Shown: positions 1-9,773 of the stretch, one piece after another | How the letters are laid out: every line of letters begins with the position of its first letter | How positions within the stretch are numbered: position 1 is the stretch's first letter | Notes under the pieces: generated by a model | What the model was told of the DNA's origin: nothing | The model's input: only the letters and a program-made list of their open reading frames with translations | Database searches by the model: none | Assembly (NCBI GenBank): GCA_015065605.1 | Contig: SVPZ01000015.1 | Coordinates: 1-58,870 of the forward strand | Reading direction: 5' to 3' | Length of the DNA: 58,870 nucleotides | Source: Oscillospiraceae bacterium | GTDB lineage: Bacteria > Bacillota > Clostridia > Oscillospirales > Acutalibacteraceae | Made by a program: the position numbers and the translations under genes

Positions 1-62
1 TCTGGTAGAGCGCCACCTTGCCAAGGTGGAGGTAGCGGGTTCGAGCCCCGTAATCCGCTCCA
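1..62 (+). tRNA. tRNA-Gly(GCC), 5' end outside window
   Basis: The window opens inside the D arm. The anticodon stem CCACC/GGTGG (13-17/25-29) encloses the loop TTGCCAA with anticodon GCC at 20-22. The T arm follows, then the 3' acceptor strand AATCCGC, discriminator T and an encoded CCA at 60-62. The missing 5' acceptor strand should read GCGGATT. An intrinsic terminator follows at once, so this is the last tRNA of its transcript. Confidence 0.95.
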
Positions 63-70
63 AGAAAAAA

Positions 71-94
71 GACCGTTTTCGAACGGTCTTTTTT
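71..94 (+). terminator. Intrinsic terminator after tRNA-Gly
   Basis: Stem GACCGTT/AACGGTC (71-77/82-88) with a TTCG tetraloop, followed by six T (89-94). It ends the tRNA-Gly transcript. The hairpin chain at 98 starts directly beyond the T-run. Confidence 0.9.
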
Positions 95-97
95 CTA

Positions 98-317
98 TCC
101 AATCCGAAGGATTGGTATGTAATCTCATCGCAGGTGAGTATGTAATTGCCGAAGGCGTATGGCATCACGCGTCAGCGTGTATCCTCCTTCGGATTGATTA
201 CATTCAACACTTCGTGTTGATTCCATACCGCAGACAAGCTGCGGATTTCATACACGGCTTCACCGTGATTTTACGAGTTGCATTTTTATCCATTGCGAAA
301 GCAATGGCTTATGTATT
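98..317. repeat. Chain of small hairpins, array 1 (after tRNA-Gly)
   Basis: A run of short palindromes with small loops: CCAATCC-gaa-GGATTGG, CTCATC-gca-GGTGAG, GCC-gaa-GGC, CACGC-gtca-GCGTG, CAACAC-ttc-GTGTTG, CACGG-cttca-CCGTG and others. In the first half they are separated by 8-nt spacers of the type TATGTAAT/TATGGCAT. In the second half the spacers are reverse complements (ATTACATT, ATTCCATA, ATTTCATA). The midpoint (about 180-197) is nearly the reverse complement of the first hairpin. The open frame over it (112-351) encodes no recognisable protein. The same design recurs beside the other two tRNA genes. Confidence 0.8.
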
Positions 318-391
318 TTTTCACCTTCTTGCCTTTTTTATTTTTTTATGATATACTTATTATGTATAATTATATGTAAGGGGTTATTATT

Positions 392-3300
392 ATGAAAAAA
401 CTCGGCAAGGTTCTTTTAGTTCTCCTTTTATCAGTATTTTTTGTTACTTTAATTTTTGCAAACAGTTTTAATTCCTTTGGAGAAGAAAATATTTGGACAG
501 GCAAGGTTGCTACCGATTTCAAGGGCGAAGGTACCAAGGAAAATCCGTACGTTATAACCTTGGCTGAGGAATTAGCTCTACTTTCCCGTAACGTTCGATA
601 CGGTATTAGTTATGACGGCTGTTACTTCGAACTCGGCGCTGATATCATTTTAAACGATAGTTCAAATTGGCAGGAGTGGGGCACTATTAACGAAAATGGT
701 GAGGTTATCGCTCCCGCTAATACCTGGACTCCTATCGGTCTTTATGACAACTACGGTTTCGAAGGCAATTTTGACGGCAAAAACCATACTGTCAGCGGTA
801 TGTACGTAAATAACGTTGAAGGCAAACACTTCGGACTTTTTGGATATGCTAACAACTATCATGTTAACGTTAAAAATCTTTACGTTAAGGAGTCCTTCGT
901 TTACGGCAAAAATACCGAAACTAATAACTATTACGACGCCAAGGTCGGCGGTGTCGTTGGCTACGGCAACGTAGATAACTGTCACTTTTCGGGTACCGTT
1001 ATCGGTGATGCAGGTCATACTTATATTATCAACGTTGGCGGTGTATTAGGTTACGGCTCTGCTACTAACTGTACTGCATACGGAAAGGTTTCTGCAGTAG
1101 AAGTTAATGACATTACTTCCTACGTTGGCGGTATTGTCGGTAATAGTGTTTTTGATGAAATTTTAAACTGCAAAAACTATGCCGAGGTAAGAGGTACCAC
1201 TGTCGGTGGTATTGTGGGAAACGGTAATGCTTCTTATTGCGAAAACTACGGTTCTCTTTATGCAAATGGAGATAAAATCGGCGGTATATCAGGTGACGGC
1301 AGAACCGTTTACTGTAAAAATGAAGGCGATATTAACGCTGAATTTTGCGATTTCGTCGGCGGTGTTACGGGCGATGCCAATGCTTTCAATGCGTCAAACG
1401 AAGATGTTATATACTATTGCTTTAATTCAGGAAAAATAACTGCTGAAAACTGCGTTGACGTTGGTGGTGTTGCAGCGGTAGGCATAGTAAGAGAAAGCTA
1501 TAATGCAGGTGATATTGACGCCAACGGCTGTACCACGGTAGCAGGTATTCTTGCTTCAACGGGAGAAGATTCTTCTTACACAACGTGCAAAAGTTATAAC
1601 GTAGGCGAAATAAACGCTGAAGGCTGTGTAAACGTCTGCGCAACTGTGGGTACAAATGAAAACAATAACGTTGTAGGCACCCTCTATTATCTTGATACTT
1701 TTGAATCGGAAGATAAATACGGAACTAAACTTACTGCCTCTCAGATGAAAAGTAAAAGTAACTTTTCGGGATATAACTTTAACAGAGATTGGGAATTCGT
1801 AGAGGATGCAGAATATCCCTATCCGACCCTTCGTTATTTCGGAAGCAAAATCTATGGCTACGGAGTTGACCTTTACGACGGAAATAATCTTATTGAAAGC
1901 AATACCGTTGTTGAAAATACTCCTTATATATTTAAGAAACTCAGCGACAAAGACGGTCTTAAATTCTACGGTTACGAGTGCGACGGAAAGCATTACTTTG
2001 CAGGGGAAAGTATTCTTGTTGAAAAGGATACGACCGTTAACGTAATATGGCAGGCGGTAAATACGGGCGATAACGTCTGGGACGGAAGCACTGATACCGA
2101 GTGGCAGGGAAGCGGAAGTCAGGACGACCCTTATCTTATAACCGATGCAGCGGAACTTGCAGGTATTACCGCTTTGGTTAACACAGGTGAAGATTTCAGA
2201 GATAAATATTTTTCGCTTGAAAACGATATACGCCTTAATTCTTCTTTTGACTTTGGATATTTCCTTGTGGCTGAAAATCAGTGGGATCCTATTGGAAATT
2301 ACGTTGACGTGATGGAAGGTTCTAACGTTATCTGCACCCCTGAATTTAAGGGGAATTTTAACGGTAACGGGCATACAATTTACGGTCTTTACATTAATTC
2401 GAATAATGAATATTTAGGTCTTTTTGGTAATGCCGGTGAGTCTTCCTTTGAAAATATTATTATTAAGGACTCCTACGTATGCATAAGACCCGGTAATTAT
2501 TCTTATACTTACGTAGGTTCGTTAGCGGGATACGCAAGAAACGTAAAAAACTGTATATCCTATGCTAAGGTTGAATTTGCCGCAAGGGGTAAACAGCCCC
2601 ATAATTACGGATACGACCTTTTTGTAGGCGGAGTGACGGGCAAGGCGACCAACGTGTCGGATTGTGAAAATTACGGCAGTATGGCTCTTCTTGGTCAAAA
2701 GGGTAGTTATATCTATACCTCTTCTCTGAAGATGGCGGGTATAACGGGATACGCCTACTCGGTTGATAACTGCAAAAACTATGGCAGTTTGACGGCAAAG
2801 GATTTTAAGGTTGACGGCCATTTTTCAGGCTTTTATATGAGTGGTATATGCAGTGATGCTTCTACCGTTTCTAATTGCGAAAATCACGGAGAAATTAACG
2901 TACCTTCGATTCAGGAATCCTCAGCAATTGATGAATCTGTATATCTTTCGGGTATCTGCCGTTATGCTTCAACCGTTACCGACTGTGTAAATTTTGCCGT
3001 TATAAAGGGCAGTGGCGAAAGCGCAGGTATTGTAAGCAGAGCTAATACTATAGAAAACTGCATAAATAAAGCTAAACTTTACGGAAGAGAAGTGTACGGT
3101 ATTTGCGAAGATGCAGAAAAAATACTCGGTTGCTCGAATACTGCCGACTTAACGGCAAGAGGTTCGTATTTAGGAGTAATTGCATCGGGCATCTGTAATG
3201 AAGCAGAATATATTGCCGATTGCGAAAATTCGGGCAATATAGATGCATACTATGATAATGAACACACTGATTACGGTGAAAATTTTGCTTCAGGTATTGC

Positions 3301-6300
3301 AATTAAACTTTACGGAGAAGAACATTCTAATGAAAGATTTGCAATTGAACGCTGTAAAAATACGGGAAATATAAAGTTAGATGCTAAATATATTGAAAAG
3401 AGTTTAATCTCAGGCTCAGCAGGTATAATCGTAAGCGCTACGGGAAAACACGAAGTTGACCAGTGTTATAACGGCGGTAAAATTTATAATAGAGGCTTAA
3501 GCTCAACAGATTATCATGATAGTTATTGCGGTGGTATTGCAGGATGTGCAGACGTTACCAATTGCTATAACACTGCGCCTATTGAAGTTGTTGTCAGATA
3601 TAGCGATGATACCTATGCCGTTGGCGGAATTGTCGGAGAGGGAAGCGCACAAAATTGCTATAATATTGGCAGTATCAAGGTTGACGCTTTAAACGGTTAT
3701 GATGATATCTCCGTAGGCGGTGTGGTAGGAATATCAAATAACAAAGTAACTGAAAATTCCTATTATCTTAAAGCAAAGAACTACGGTGAAGCGGTATATA
3801 ACGATTTGGGAATTGCAAAAACCGATGCCGAACTTAAATTAAAAACCACGTTTAACCGATACGATTTCAATAAATTTTGGGAAATGGGAGGGGTAAGCGA
3901 TTTTAGCTATCCTAATCTGCGCTTTTTGGGAAGCGGTACCTATAAGTATTTTATAACGGTTAAGGATTTCGGAAAAACCGTTTCCACAGAAATGTATTAC
4001 GGTTCCAGCGTTCTTACCTTTGAGGCTCCTTTGGCAAAATCGGGTTATAGATTTGCCTATTTTGAAAACGAACAGGGTCAGTTTGAGGTAGGGGATACCT
4101 TCGTCGTTAAGGAAGATACAACCTTTACTGCCGTGTGGACAAAGCTTAACAAAGATGATGCTTGGGACGGAAATACCGATACCTCTTTTGAGGGAAGCGG
4201 TACCGAAGAGGATCCTTATTTAATCAGCTCTGCCGCAGAACTTAGCGGTCTTGCTACCCTTATTAATGAAAACAGAAACAGTGAATATGCTTCTGCTTAC
4301 TATAAACAGACAAGCGATATTTACATAAATTCTCCTTATGAATTTTCTTCAACGGTTATTGCAGAAAACAGTTGGACTCCTATCGGTAAAGATTTTTATA
4401 ATCATAAATTCAGCGGTAATTACGACGGAAACGGCTTTACCGTATTCGGACTTTTTATAAAGGATAACTCTCAGTATAAGGGACTCTTTTCCTATGCTAA
4501 GGACGCTACCTTTAAAAATATTACCCTTAAAAATGGTTGTCTTGTCCATACTGCTGGAAATAACGTCGGCGCGTATATGGGCGCCTTGGTGGCAAGGGGC
4601 GAAAGAATTACATTAGATAATATAGTAAATTATGTTGACGTAACTTCTATGAAGCGCGACGATACGGCAGGCGGTATTGTAGGAACCTCTCTGGGACTTA
4701 CCTCAAATAACTGTAAGAATTACGGTGACGTTTCTGCTTACCGTGTGGGCTCGCTTATAGGTTATCTTGAATCGGAAGACGATGAAGAAATAAATATCAG
4801 CGGTTGCGAAAATTATGCAACGGTAAAAAGCAACGAAATAGACTACGGCGTTGCCGGTGGTATTGTCGGAGAGACTGATTTCGATGGGTGTTCTGAGTAT
4901 TTTGAAGCAAAGGTATATAATTGCTTTAATGAAGGCGAAATTTACTGTAAAAGAGGTTACGCCGGCGGTATTATCGGTACGTCGAACGGCAATCTTAAAC
5001 TTTATAACTGTGAAAATAAGGGCTTTGTTCACGGAAGCTGTCCTTCCGGTATAATAAGCCGTGTAAATTCCGATTATTATTCTACTATTTCTGACTGTGT
5101 AAACAGAGGAAGAATCGTATGCGAGGTTAAGGAAGACGGAACCGTTTATTCTATGGCTGCCGGAATTGTCGGTATGACCGAATACAGTGCCTACGTCGAT
5201 ATAACTAAATGTGAAAATTATGCCAAAATAGAATCCTGTAATACTGCAGGAGGAATTGGTGGAAGTATAATCAGCGCCTATATTTCAGAGTGCAATAATT
5301 ACGGCGAAATTAAAATCAACAAACAAGAAAACAGTTATTCCTCTTACGTTGGCGGTATAGTCGCAATATGCGAGTCGTCGATTAGTAAATGTACAAATAA
5401 TGCAAATCTTTACGGATTTGATTGCGTCGGCGGTATTGCAGGCGAAGGCGCAAGTATATATAACTGTACCAATAACGGAAATATCATGGGAGAAACCGTA
5501 GGCGGCATTGTTGCAAAAATTGAACCCAATAACTATTACGCCAACTGTTTAACGCAAAACTGCATAAACTACGGTGAAGTCGTTGCAGACTATACGGCAG
5601 GAGGTATTGCAGGTAACGTCAGAGGCAATTACTCAACCATTTCTCTTTGTGAAAACTACGGCAACGTTGTTTTGAATGAGGGTGGCTATGTTGTAGGCGG
5701 TATAGTAGGTTCGATAGACGGTAACGTTAATAAATGCAGTAATATAGCAAACGTAACAAATATGGGTTATGGCAATACAGGTGGCATTGCAGGTAACGGT
5801 AAGGTTTCTTTGTCTTATAATAAAGGCGACGTTACAGGATATAACTACGTTGGCGGTATCTCAGGTCGCGGAACGGCGATAGATTGCTTTAGCGTATGTT
5901 CGGTTAATGGAAATAGCTATGTTAGCGGTATCGTAAGCTATGGAAATGCGGAAAATTGTTATGCCCTGGGTAGTGTAAGCGGTGATAATTACGTCTGTAC
6001 CATATGCGAGGGTACTGCTCTGAACTGCTATTACAAAAATACTGTAACGACTAAAAACGAGTATTACGAGCCTGTTTTCAACGGTACATATATAACTTAT
6101 GATGACCTTAAAGCAGGTAATATGGAAGGCTTTGACTTTGAAACGGTATGGCAAACAAGCGTGGATGAGGAATATGACTATCCTACCCTCAGAGATACTG
6201 TTTATTATTCTACCCGTACCGTTAAATTCCTTGATTCAGACGGTGAAACTGTACTCAAGGAGCAAAAGGTGAGAATAGGCGGTAATGCTTATCCCCCCAC

Positions 6301-7684
6301 TATTGAGCCTACCACCGATGAAAACTATGTTTACGCAATAGACCACTGGGAAGGTGAATACAAAAACGTTCAGGATAACGTCACCGTAAAGGCTGTTTAT
6401 AAAAAGACCGAAAAGATTAAGTTTATGGGCAGAACCTTTGAAATAAACGTTCCCTTTGGCTTCTCAAAGGATAATCTTTCGGCAAAAATAGAGTCGGAAT
6501 ACGGCAATATTATAGCAAACACGACACACGGCTATAGAATAAAACTTGAAACAGAGTTTGATATTAGTTCTTACGAACTTGATAAGTCGGGTACCTTTAC
6601 CTTCATTGGAAATGCTCTCATAACCGAATCGCCCTATTATGAAATGGCTGACGGTGAAAAATTTGCGGTTAAGGTTACGGTAGATCCTGCCCTTAACAAT
6701 GAATTTGACCTATCTGATTTAATCCTTGAAGAAAACAACGGAACGCTTACCGTAACGTGCTATAACGGTACCGCTCAGGAAATAAGAATTCCCGAAAAAA
6801 TAAACGGTAAAAAGGTTGTGGGAATCGGCGCTAATGCATTTAAGGATAACGAGAATATTACGGGTGTTTATCTGCCTGACAGTATTGAAGTTATCGAAGA
6901 CGGCGCCTTTATGAACGCAGTTAATCTTGTGAGTGTGGCTTTCTCGGATAATTTAAAAGAAATCGGCGCAAACGCTTTTTATAACACCTCTTTAAGCGGT
7001 GTAACTTTAAGCAAAACTCTTGAAACTATCGGTGAAAACGCCTTTGGTATCTTTGAAAATGAAACCGTTAAGGAATTTACCGTTTACTGTGAAAGAGAAA
7101 GTATTGCCGAGGCCTACGCTAAAGAAAACGGACTGGGTATCGTGTATTTTGAGGTTGCTACAAACGAAACAACGGGTATTTCGGTAAACGTGGCAGAGGG
7201 TCTTACCCTTAACGCTTCAAGAATAGTCGGCGGCGACTATTACGAAACGGCTCAGACCATTTCGGAAAAAGCAAATGTGAGTCTTTTTGAAATAACGCTC
7301 AGCAGCGAAACCGAGGCTGAGGTACAGCCTGATAATATGCTTAAGATTTCAATTCCTCTGCCCGACGGCTATGGAAATGACGCTAAGATTTATCGCATAA
7401 ATTCCGACGGCTCGTATCTTGATATGAACGCAGTTTTGGTTGACGGAAAACTTGTTTTCAATACCGCTCATCTGAGTTTTTATGCGATTATAAGCGAGGA
7501 CGATAAGATAATCGGCGACTGTAACGGCGACGGACTGTTCGATACTACGGACCTTGCCGAAATGAAACTTTATCTTGCAGGATTAAATGAAATGCTTTAC
7601 GGTAACGGTGACGTTAATGACGACGGCAAAGTTGACACCACCGACCTTGCCGAGGTAAAACTTATGCTTGCGGGACTTGCTTAA
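392..7684 (+). CDS. Giant secreted GLUG-repeat / LRR / dockerin surface protein
   Basis: 2430 residues with a signal peptide (Lys at 2-3, hydrophobic stretch to about residue 24). Three large modules begin near residues 35, 561 and 1256 with the same entry motif, W(D)G-TDT--GSGT-EDPYLI--AAEL. Each continues into many degenerate GLUG-type repeats (short units ending GGI(V/A)G, alternating with NC-NYG). InlB/Listeria-Bacteroides-like beta repeats close the modules (about 500-556, 1200-1250, 1941-2010). Residues about 2139-2222 are BspA-type leucine-rich repeats. The C-terminus (2372-2430) is a type I dockerin with two calcium loops (DCNGDG and DVNDDG, each followed by TTDLAE). The dockerin implies docking to a cohesin scaffold outside the cell; no cohesin is in the window. 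RBS TAAGGGG lies upstream. The ligand is unknown; an adhesin role is inferred. Confidence 0.85.
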   Translation: MKKLGKVLLVLLLSVFFVTLIFANSFNSFGEENIWTGKVATDFKGEGTKENPYVITLAEELALLSRNVRYGISYDGCYFELGADIILNDSSNWQEWGTINENGEVIAPANTWTPIGLYDNYGFEGNFDGKNHTVSGMYVNNVEGKHFGLFGYANNYHVNVKNLYVKESFVYGKNTETNNYYDAKVGGVVGYGNVDNCHFSGTVIGDAGHTYIINVGGVLGYGSATNCTAYGKVSAVEVNDITSYVGGIVGNSVFDEILNCKNYAEVRGTTVGGIVGNGNASYCENYGSLYANGDKIGGISGDGRTVYCKNEGDINAEFCDFVGGVTGDANAFNASNEDVIYYCFNSGKITAENCVDVGGVAAVGIVRESYNAGDIDANGCTTVAGILASTGEDSSYTTCKSYNVGEINAEGCVNVCATVGTNENNNVVGTLYYLDTFESEDKYGTKLTASQMKSKSNFSGYNFNRDWEFVEDAEYPYPTLRYFGSKIYGYGVDLYDGNNLIESNTVVENTPYIFKKLSDKDGLKFYGYECDGKHYFAGESILVEKDTTVNVIWQAVNTGDNVWDGSTDTEWQGSGSQDDPYLITDAAELAGITALVNTGEDFRDKYFSLENDIRLNSSFDFGYFLVAENQWDPIGNYVDVMEGSNVICTPEFKGNFNGNGHTIYGLYINSNNEYLGLFGNAGESSFENIIIKDSYVCIRPGNYSYTYVGSLAGYARNVKNCISYAKVEFAARGKQPHNYGYDLFVGGVTGKATNVSDCENYGSMALLGQKGSYIYTSSLKMAGITGYAYSVDNCKNYGSLTAKDFKVDGHFSGFYMSGICSDASTVSNCENHGEINVPSIQESSAIDESVYLSGICRYASTVTDCVNFAVIKGSGESAGIVSRANTIENCINKAKLYGREVYGICEDAEKILGCSNTADLTARGSYLGVIASGICNEAEYIADCENSGNIDAYYDNEHTDYGENFASGIAIKLYGEEHSNERFAIERCKNTGNIKLDAKYIEKSLISGSAGIIVSATGKHEVDQCYNGGKIYNRGLSSTDYHDSYCGGIAGCADVTNCYNTAPIEVVVRYSDDTYAVGGIVGEGSAQNCYNIGSIKVDALNGYDDISVGGVVGISNNKVTENSYYLKAKNYGEAVYNDLGIAKTDAELKLKTTFNRYDFNKFWEMGGVSDFSYPNLRFLGSGTYKYFITVKDFGKTVSTEMYYGSSVLTFEAPLAKSGYRFAYFENEQGQFEVGDTFVVKEDTTFTAVWTKLNKDDAWDGNTDTSFEGSGTEEDPYLISSAAELSGLATLINENRNSEYASAYYKQTSDIYINSPYEFSSTVIAENSWTPIGKDFYNHKFSGNYDGNGFTVFGLFIKDNSQYKGLFSYAKDATFKNITLKNGCLVHTAGNNVGAYMGALVARGERITLDNIVNYVDVTSMKRDDTAGGIVGTSLGLTSNNCKNYGDVSAYRVGSLIGYLESEDDEEINISGCENYATVKSNEIDYGVAGGIVGETDFDGCSEYFEAKVYNCFNEGEIYCKRGYAGGIIGTSNGNLKLYNCENKGFVHGSCPSGIISRVNSDYYSTISDCVNRGRIVCEVKEDGTVYSMAAGIVGMTEYSAYVDITKCENYAKIESCNTAGGIGGSIISAYISECNNYGEIKINKQENSYSSYVGGIVAICESSISKCTNNANLYGFDCVGGIAGEGASIYNCTNNGNIMGETVGGIVAKIEPNNYYANCLTQNCINYGEVVADYTAGGIAGNVRGNYSTISLCENYGNVVLNEGGYVVGGIVGSIDGNVNKCSNIANVTNMGYGNTGGIAGNGKVSLSYNKGDVTGYNYVGGISGRGTAIDCFSVCSVNGNSYVSGIVSYGNAENCYALGSVSGDNYVCTICEGTALNCYYKNTVTTKNEYYEPVFNGTYITYDDLKAGNMEGFDFETVWQTSVDEEYDYPTLRDTVYYSTRTVKFLDSDGETVLKEQKVRIGGNAYPPTIEPTTDENYVYAIDHWEGEYKNVQDNVTVKAVYKKTEKIKFMGRTFEINVPFGFSKDNLSAKIESEYGNIIANTTHGYRIKLETEFDISSYELDKSGTFTFIGNALITESPYYEMADGEKFAVKVTVDPALNNEFDLSDLILEENNGTLTVTCYNGTAQEIRIPEKINGKKVVGIGANAFKDNENITGVYLPDSIEVIEDGAFMNAVNLVSVAFSDNLKEIGANAFYNTSLSGVTLSKTLETIGENAFGIFENETVKEFTVYCERESIAEAYAKENGLGIVYFEVATNETTGISVNVAEGLTLNASRIVGGDYYETAQTISEKANVSLFEITLSSETEAEVQPDNMLKISIPLPDGYGNDAKIYRINSDGSYLDMNAVLVDGKLVFNTAHLSFYAIISEDDKIIGDCNGDGLFDTTDLAEMKLYLAGLNEMLYGNGDVNDDGKVDTTDLAEVKLMLAGLA

Positions 7685-7695
7685 GTGAGGTAATT

Positions 7696-8220
7696 ATGAA
7701 TTTTTTCGGACATTTAAGAACGGTATGCCGACACAGACGCATGGTATTCAAGCACTGCAAAAAAGCAGGTATAGGCTTTCAGGGTATGTTTCACGATTTA
7801 TCTAAGTTTTCTCCTTTTGAATTTTTTGCAGGTGTAAAATATTATCTTGGAACCAAAAGCCCAAACGAAGGTCAAAGGGAGAAATTCGGATATTCTTCCG
7901 CCTGGCTTCACCATAAGGGCAGAAATAAGCACCATTTCGAATACTGGAGCGACTACAGTAAAATAGCAGGGAAGGTTGTTCCCGTTAAGATGCCCCTTAA
8001 ATACGTGAAAGAAATGTTTTGTGACAGAGTGGCGGCAAGTAAAATCTATCAGGGAAAAAACTATAAAGATTCGCATCCTTACGAATATTTTATGAGGGGT
8101 AAACCTAATAGATTTATTCACGAGGAAACGTCAAATCTGCTTGAAAATCTTCTTTTGATGCTTAAAGAAAAGGGCGAAAAGGAAACCTTTTGCTATATTA
8201 AAGAATTGAAAGAATACTAA
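7696..8220 (+). CDS. DUF5662 family protein
   Basis: 174 residues, 11 nt after the dockerin protein and followed by a terminator, so the two are probably cotranscribed. It is rich in His, Asp and Glu: HDLSKFS near residue 33 and a cluster HHKGRNKHHFEYW near residues 74-86 look like a metal-binding site of HD type. There is no signal peptide, so it should be cytoplasmic. The family assignment rests on the overall pattern; biochemical function is unknown. Confidence 0.75.
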   Translation: MNFFGHLRTVCRHRRMVFKHCKKAGIGFQGMFHDLSKFSPFEFFAGVKYYLGTKSPNEGQREKFGYSSAWLHHKGRNKHHFEYWSDYSKIAGKVVPVKMPLKYVKEMFCDRVAASKIYQGKNYKDSHPYEYFMRGKPNRFIHEETSNLLENLLLMLKEKGEKETFCYIKELKEY

Positions 8221-8229
8221 AAACTTAAA

Positions 8230-8259
8230 ACAGCGTTTTCGTTTGAAAACGCTGTTTTT
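8230..8259 (+). terminator. Intrinsic terminator after DUF5662 gene
   Basis: Stem ACAGCGTTTTC/GAAAACGCTGT (8230-8240/8245-8255), loop GTTT, then a short T-run. It closes the 392-8220 unit. Confidence 0.85.
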
Positions 8260-8356
8260 GAATTTTAAGACATAGAATTTGATGCTGTGAGAAAACCACA
8301 CTCTTAACTATCAAAAAACAATACTTTTTTATATACAGTATTGTTTATTTTGACTA

Positions 8357-8385
8357 TTGAATTTTTTAATACAAAGTGATAGAAT
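8357..8385 (+). promoter_or_regulatory. Sigma-A-type promoter for the antiporter gene
   Basis: TTGAAT at 8357-8362, 17-nt spacer, TAGAAT at 8380-8385, about 37 nt before the start codon. An inverted repeat (ACAATAC...GTATTGT, about 8320-8345) just upstream could be an operator. Confidence 0.6.
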
Positions 8386-8421
8386 ATGTCTGTTTGGATT
8401 TTTTAAAAAAGAAGGGTATTT

Positions 8422-9717
8422 ATGAATATTTTACTTTCTGTGTCCATTTCGCTTTTGGCGGGACTTTTGATGACTCGTTTCTTCAAAAAACTTAAGCTTC
8501 CGAGTGTAACGGCATATCTTATTGCAGGTGTACTTATCGGGCCGTACTGCCTTGGCAGACTCGGTATAAACGGTCTTGGTTTTGACTCTATGCACTCGGT
8601 TGAAACCTTGGGCCTTATATCAGAGGTTGCACTCGGCTTTATCGCATTTTCTATCGGTAACGAATTTATTCTTTCCGACCTTAAGAAAACCGGTAAACAG
8701 GCTTTCGTTATAGGTATCGTTCAGGCTCTTTTTGCCTGCCTGTTGGTTGACGGCGCTCTCTTCGTTGTGCATTTAATGATGCCAAACATATTAACTCTTC
8801 CTCAGGTACTTACCTTAGGCGCTATCGCTACCGCCACCGCTCCTGCCGCTACCCTTATGGTAGTTCGTCAGTATAAGGCAAAGGGTCCTCTTACAAAACT
8901 TCTTCTTCCCATAGTTGCCCTTGACGATGCAGTAGGTCTGATTATGTTTGCAGTATCCTTTGGTATTGCGAAAACTCTTGTCAGCGGAGAGGTTGACCTC
9001 ATTTCCATAATCGTAAATCCCATTGTGGAAATAGTGGCTTCTCTTTTACTTGGCGCAGTTATGGGTGCAGTTCTCACTCACCTTGAAAAACTCTTCAATT
9101 CAAATACTAACCGTCTTAACCTTACCATAGGCGTTGTGCTTGTTACCGCATCAATTTCTATGCTTCATTTCAGTATAGGGCCCGTTGAAGTTCATTTTTC
9201 TTCGCTTCTTACCTGCATGATGCTTGGTACGATTTTCTGTAATATATGTCCTCTTTCTCACGACCTTATGGCTGCAAGTGATAAGTGGACTTCACCGCTT
9301 TTCGCTATATTCTTCGTTATAAGCGGCGCAGAGCTTGAACTTAAGGTGTTCGGAAGTCTTTCTATCGTTATAATCGGTATCGTTTATATAGTTTTCCGTT
9401 CTATCGGTAAATATACGGGAACTCTTATAAGTGCCATTGCAACTAAATGCTCAAAGCCGATTTGTAAATATCTCGGTATAACCCTTCTTCCTCAGGCGGG
9501 TGTTGCCCTTGGAATGTGCACTACCGCTATGCAACTTGGCGAACATGGTAATCTTATCAGAAATATAACCCTTTTTGCAGTGCTTATTTACGAGATTTTC
9601 GGACCGCTCTTTACAAGAATGGCTCTTACCGCTGCAGGAGAAATTGCTCCTATGCCCGACCACGTAAAAGAAAGACGTATGCATAAGCTTAACGAAGCAA
9701 AAGAATTAAAGAAATAA
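8422..9717 (+). CDS. Cation:proton antiporter (CPA2/Kef-type)
   Basis: 431 residues, almost entirely hydrophobic, with about 12 membrane helices and the Na+/H+ exchanger fold. The opening helix pair and the segment with VTAYLIAGVLIGPYCLG near residues 32-46 are typical of CPA2 carriers. No C-terminal TrkA-N or USP regulatory domain is present; the protein ends in a short basic/acidic tail. It probably exchanges Na+ or K+ for protons across the cytoplasmic membrane. It has its own promoter and terminator, so it is monocistronic. Substrate ion cannot be told from sequence. Confidence 0.8.
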   Translation: MNILLSVSISLLAGLLMTRFFKKLKLPSVTAYLIAGVLIGPYCLGRLGINGLGFDSMHSVETLGLISEVALGFIAFSIGNEFILSDLKKTGKQAFVIGIVQALFACLLVDGALFVVHLMMPNILTLPQVLTLGAIATATAPAATLMVVRQYKAKGPLTKLLLPIVALDDAVGLIMFAVSFGIAKTLVSGEVDLISIIVNPIVEIVASLLLGAVMGAVLTHLEKLFNSNTNRLNLTIGVVLVTASISMLHFSIGPVEVHFSSLLTCMMLGTIFCNICPLSHDLMAASDKWTSPLFAIFFVISGAELELKVFGSLSIVIIGIVYIVFRSIGKYTGTLISAIATKCSKPICKYLGITLLPQAGVALGMCTTAMQLGEHGNLIRNITLFAVLIYEIFGPLFTRMALTAAGEIAPMPDHVKERRMHKLNEAKELKK

Positions 9718-9721
9718 TTTT

Positions 9722-9753
9722 AAAACCGCTTGAATAGTTCAAGCGGTTTTGTT
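9722..9753 (+). terminator. Intrinsic terminator after antiporter gene
   Basis: Stem AAAACCGCTTGAA/TTCAAGCGGTTTT (9722-9734/9738-9750) with triloop TAG, followed by GTT. The U-tract is formed by the 3' arm itself. Confidence 0.8.
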
Positions 9754-9773
9754 AATATATAAGTGGTGATTTT

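Noticed and set aside
112-351. 79-codon open frame after tRNA-Gly
   Set aside because: It lies entirely over hairpin array 1, has no RBS and its translation only mirrors the palindromes.
1556-2374. 272-codon minus-strand open frame within the surface-protein gene
   Set aside because: It is a shadow of the long GLUG-repeat gene, without RBS or recognisable domains.
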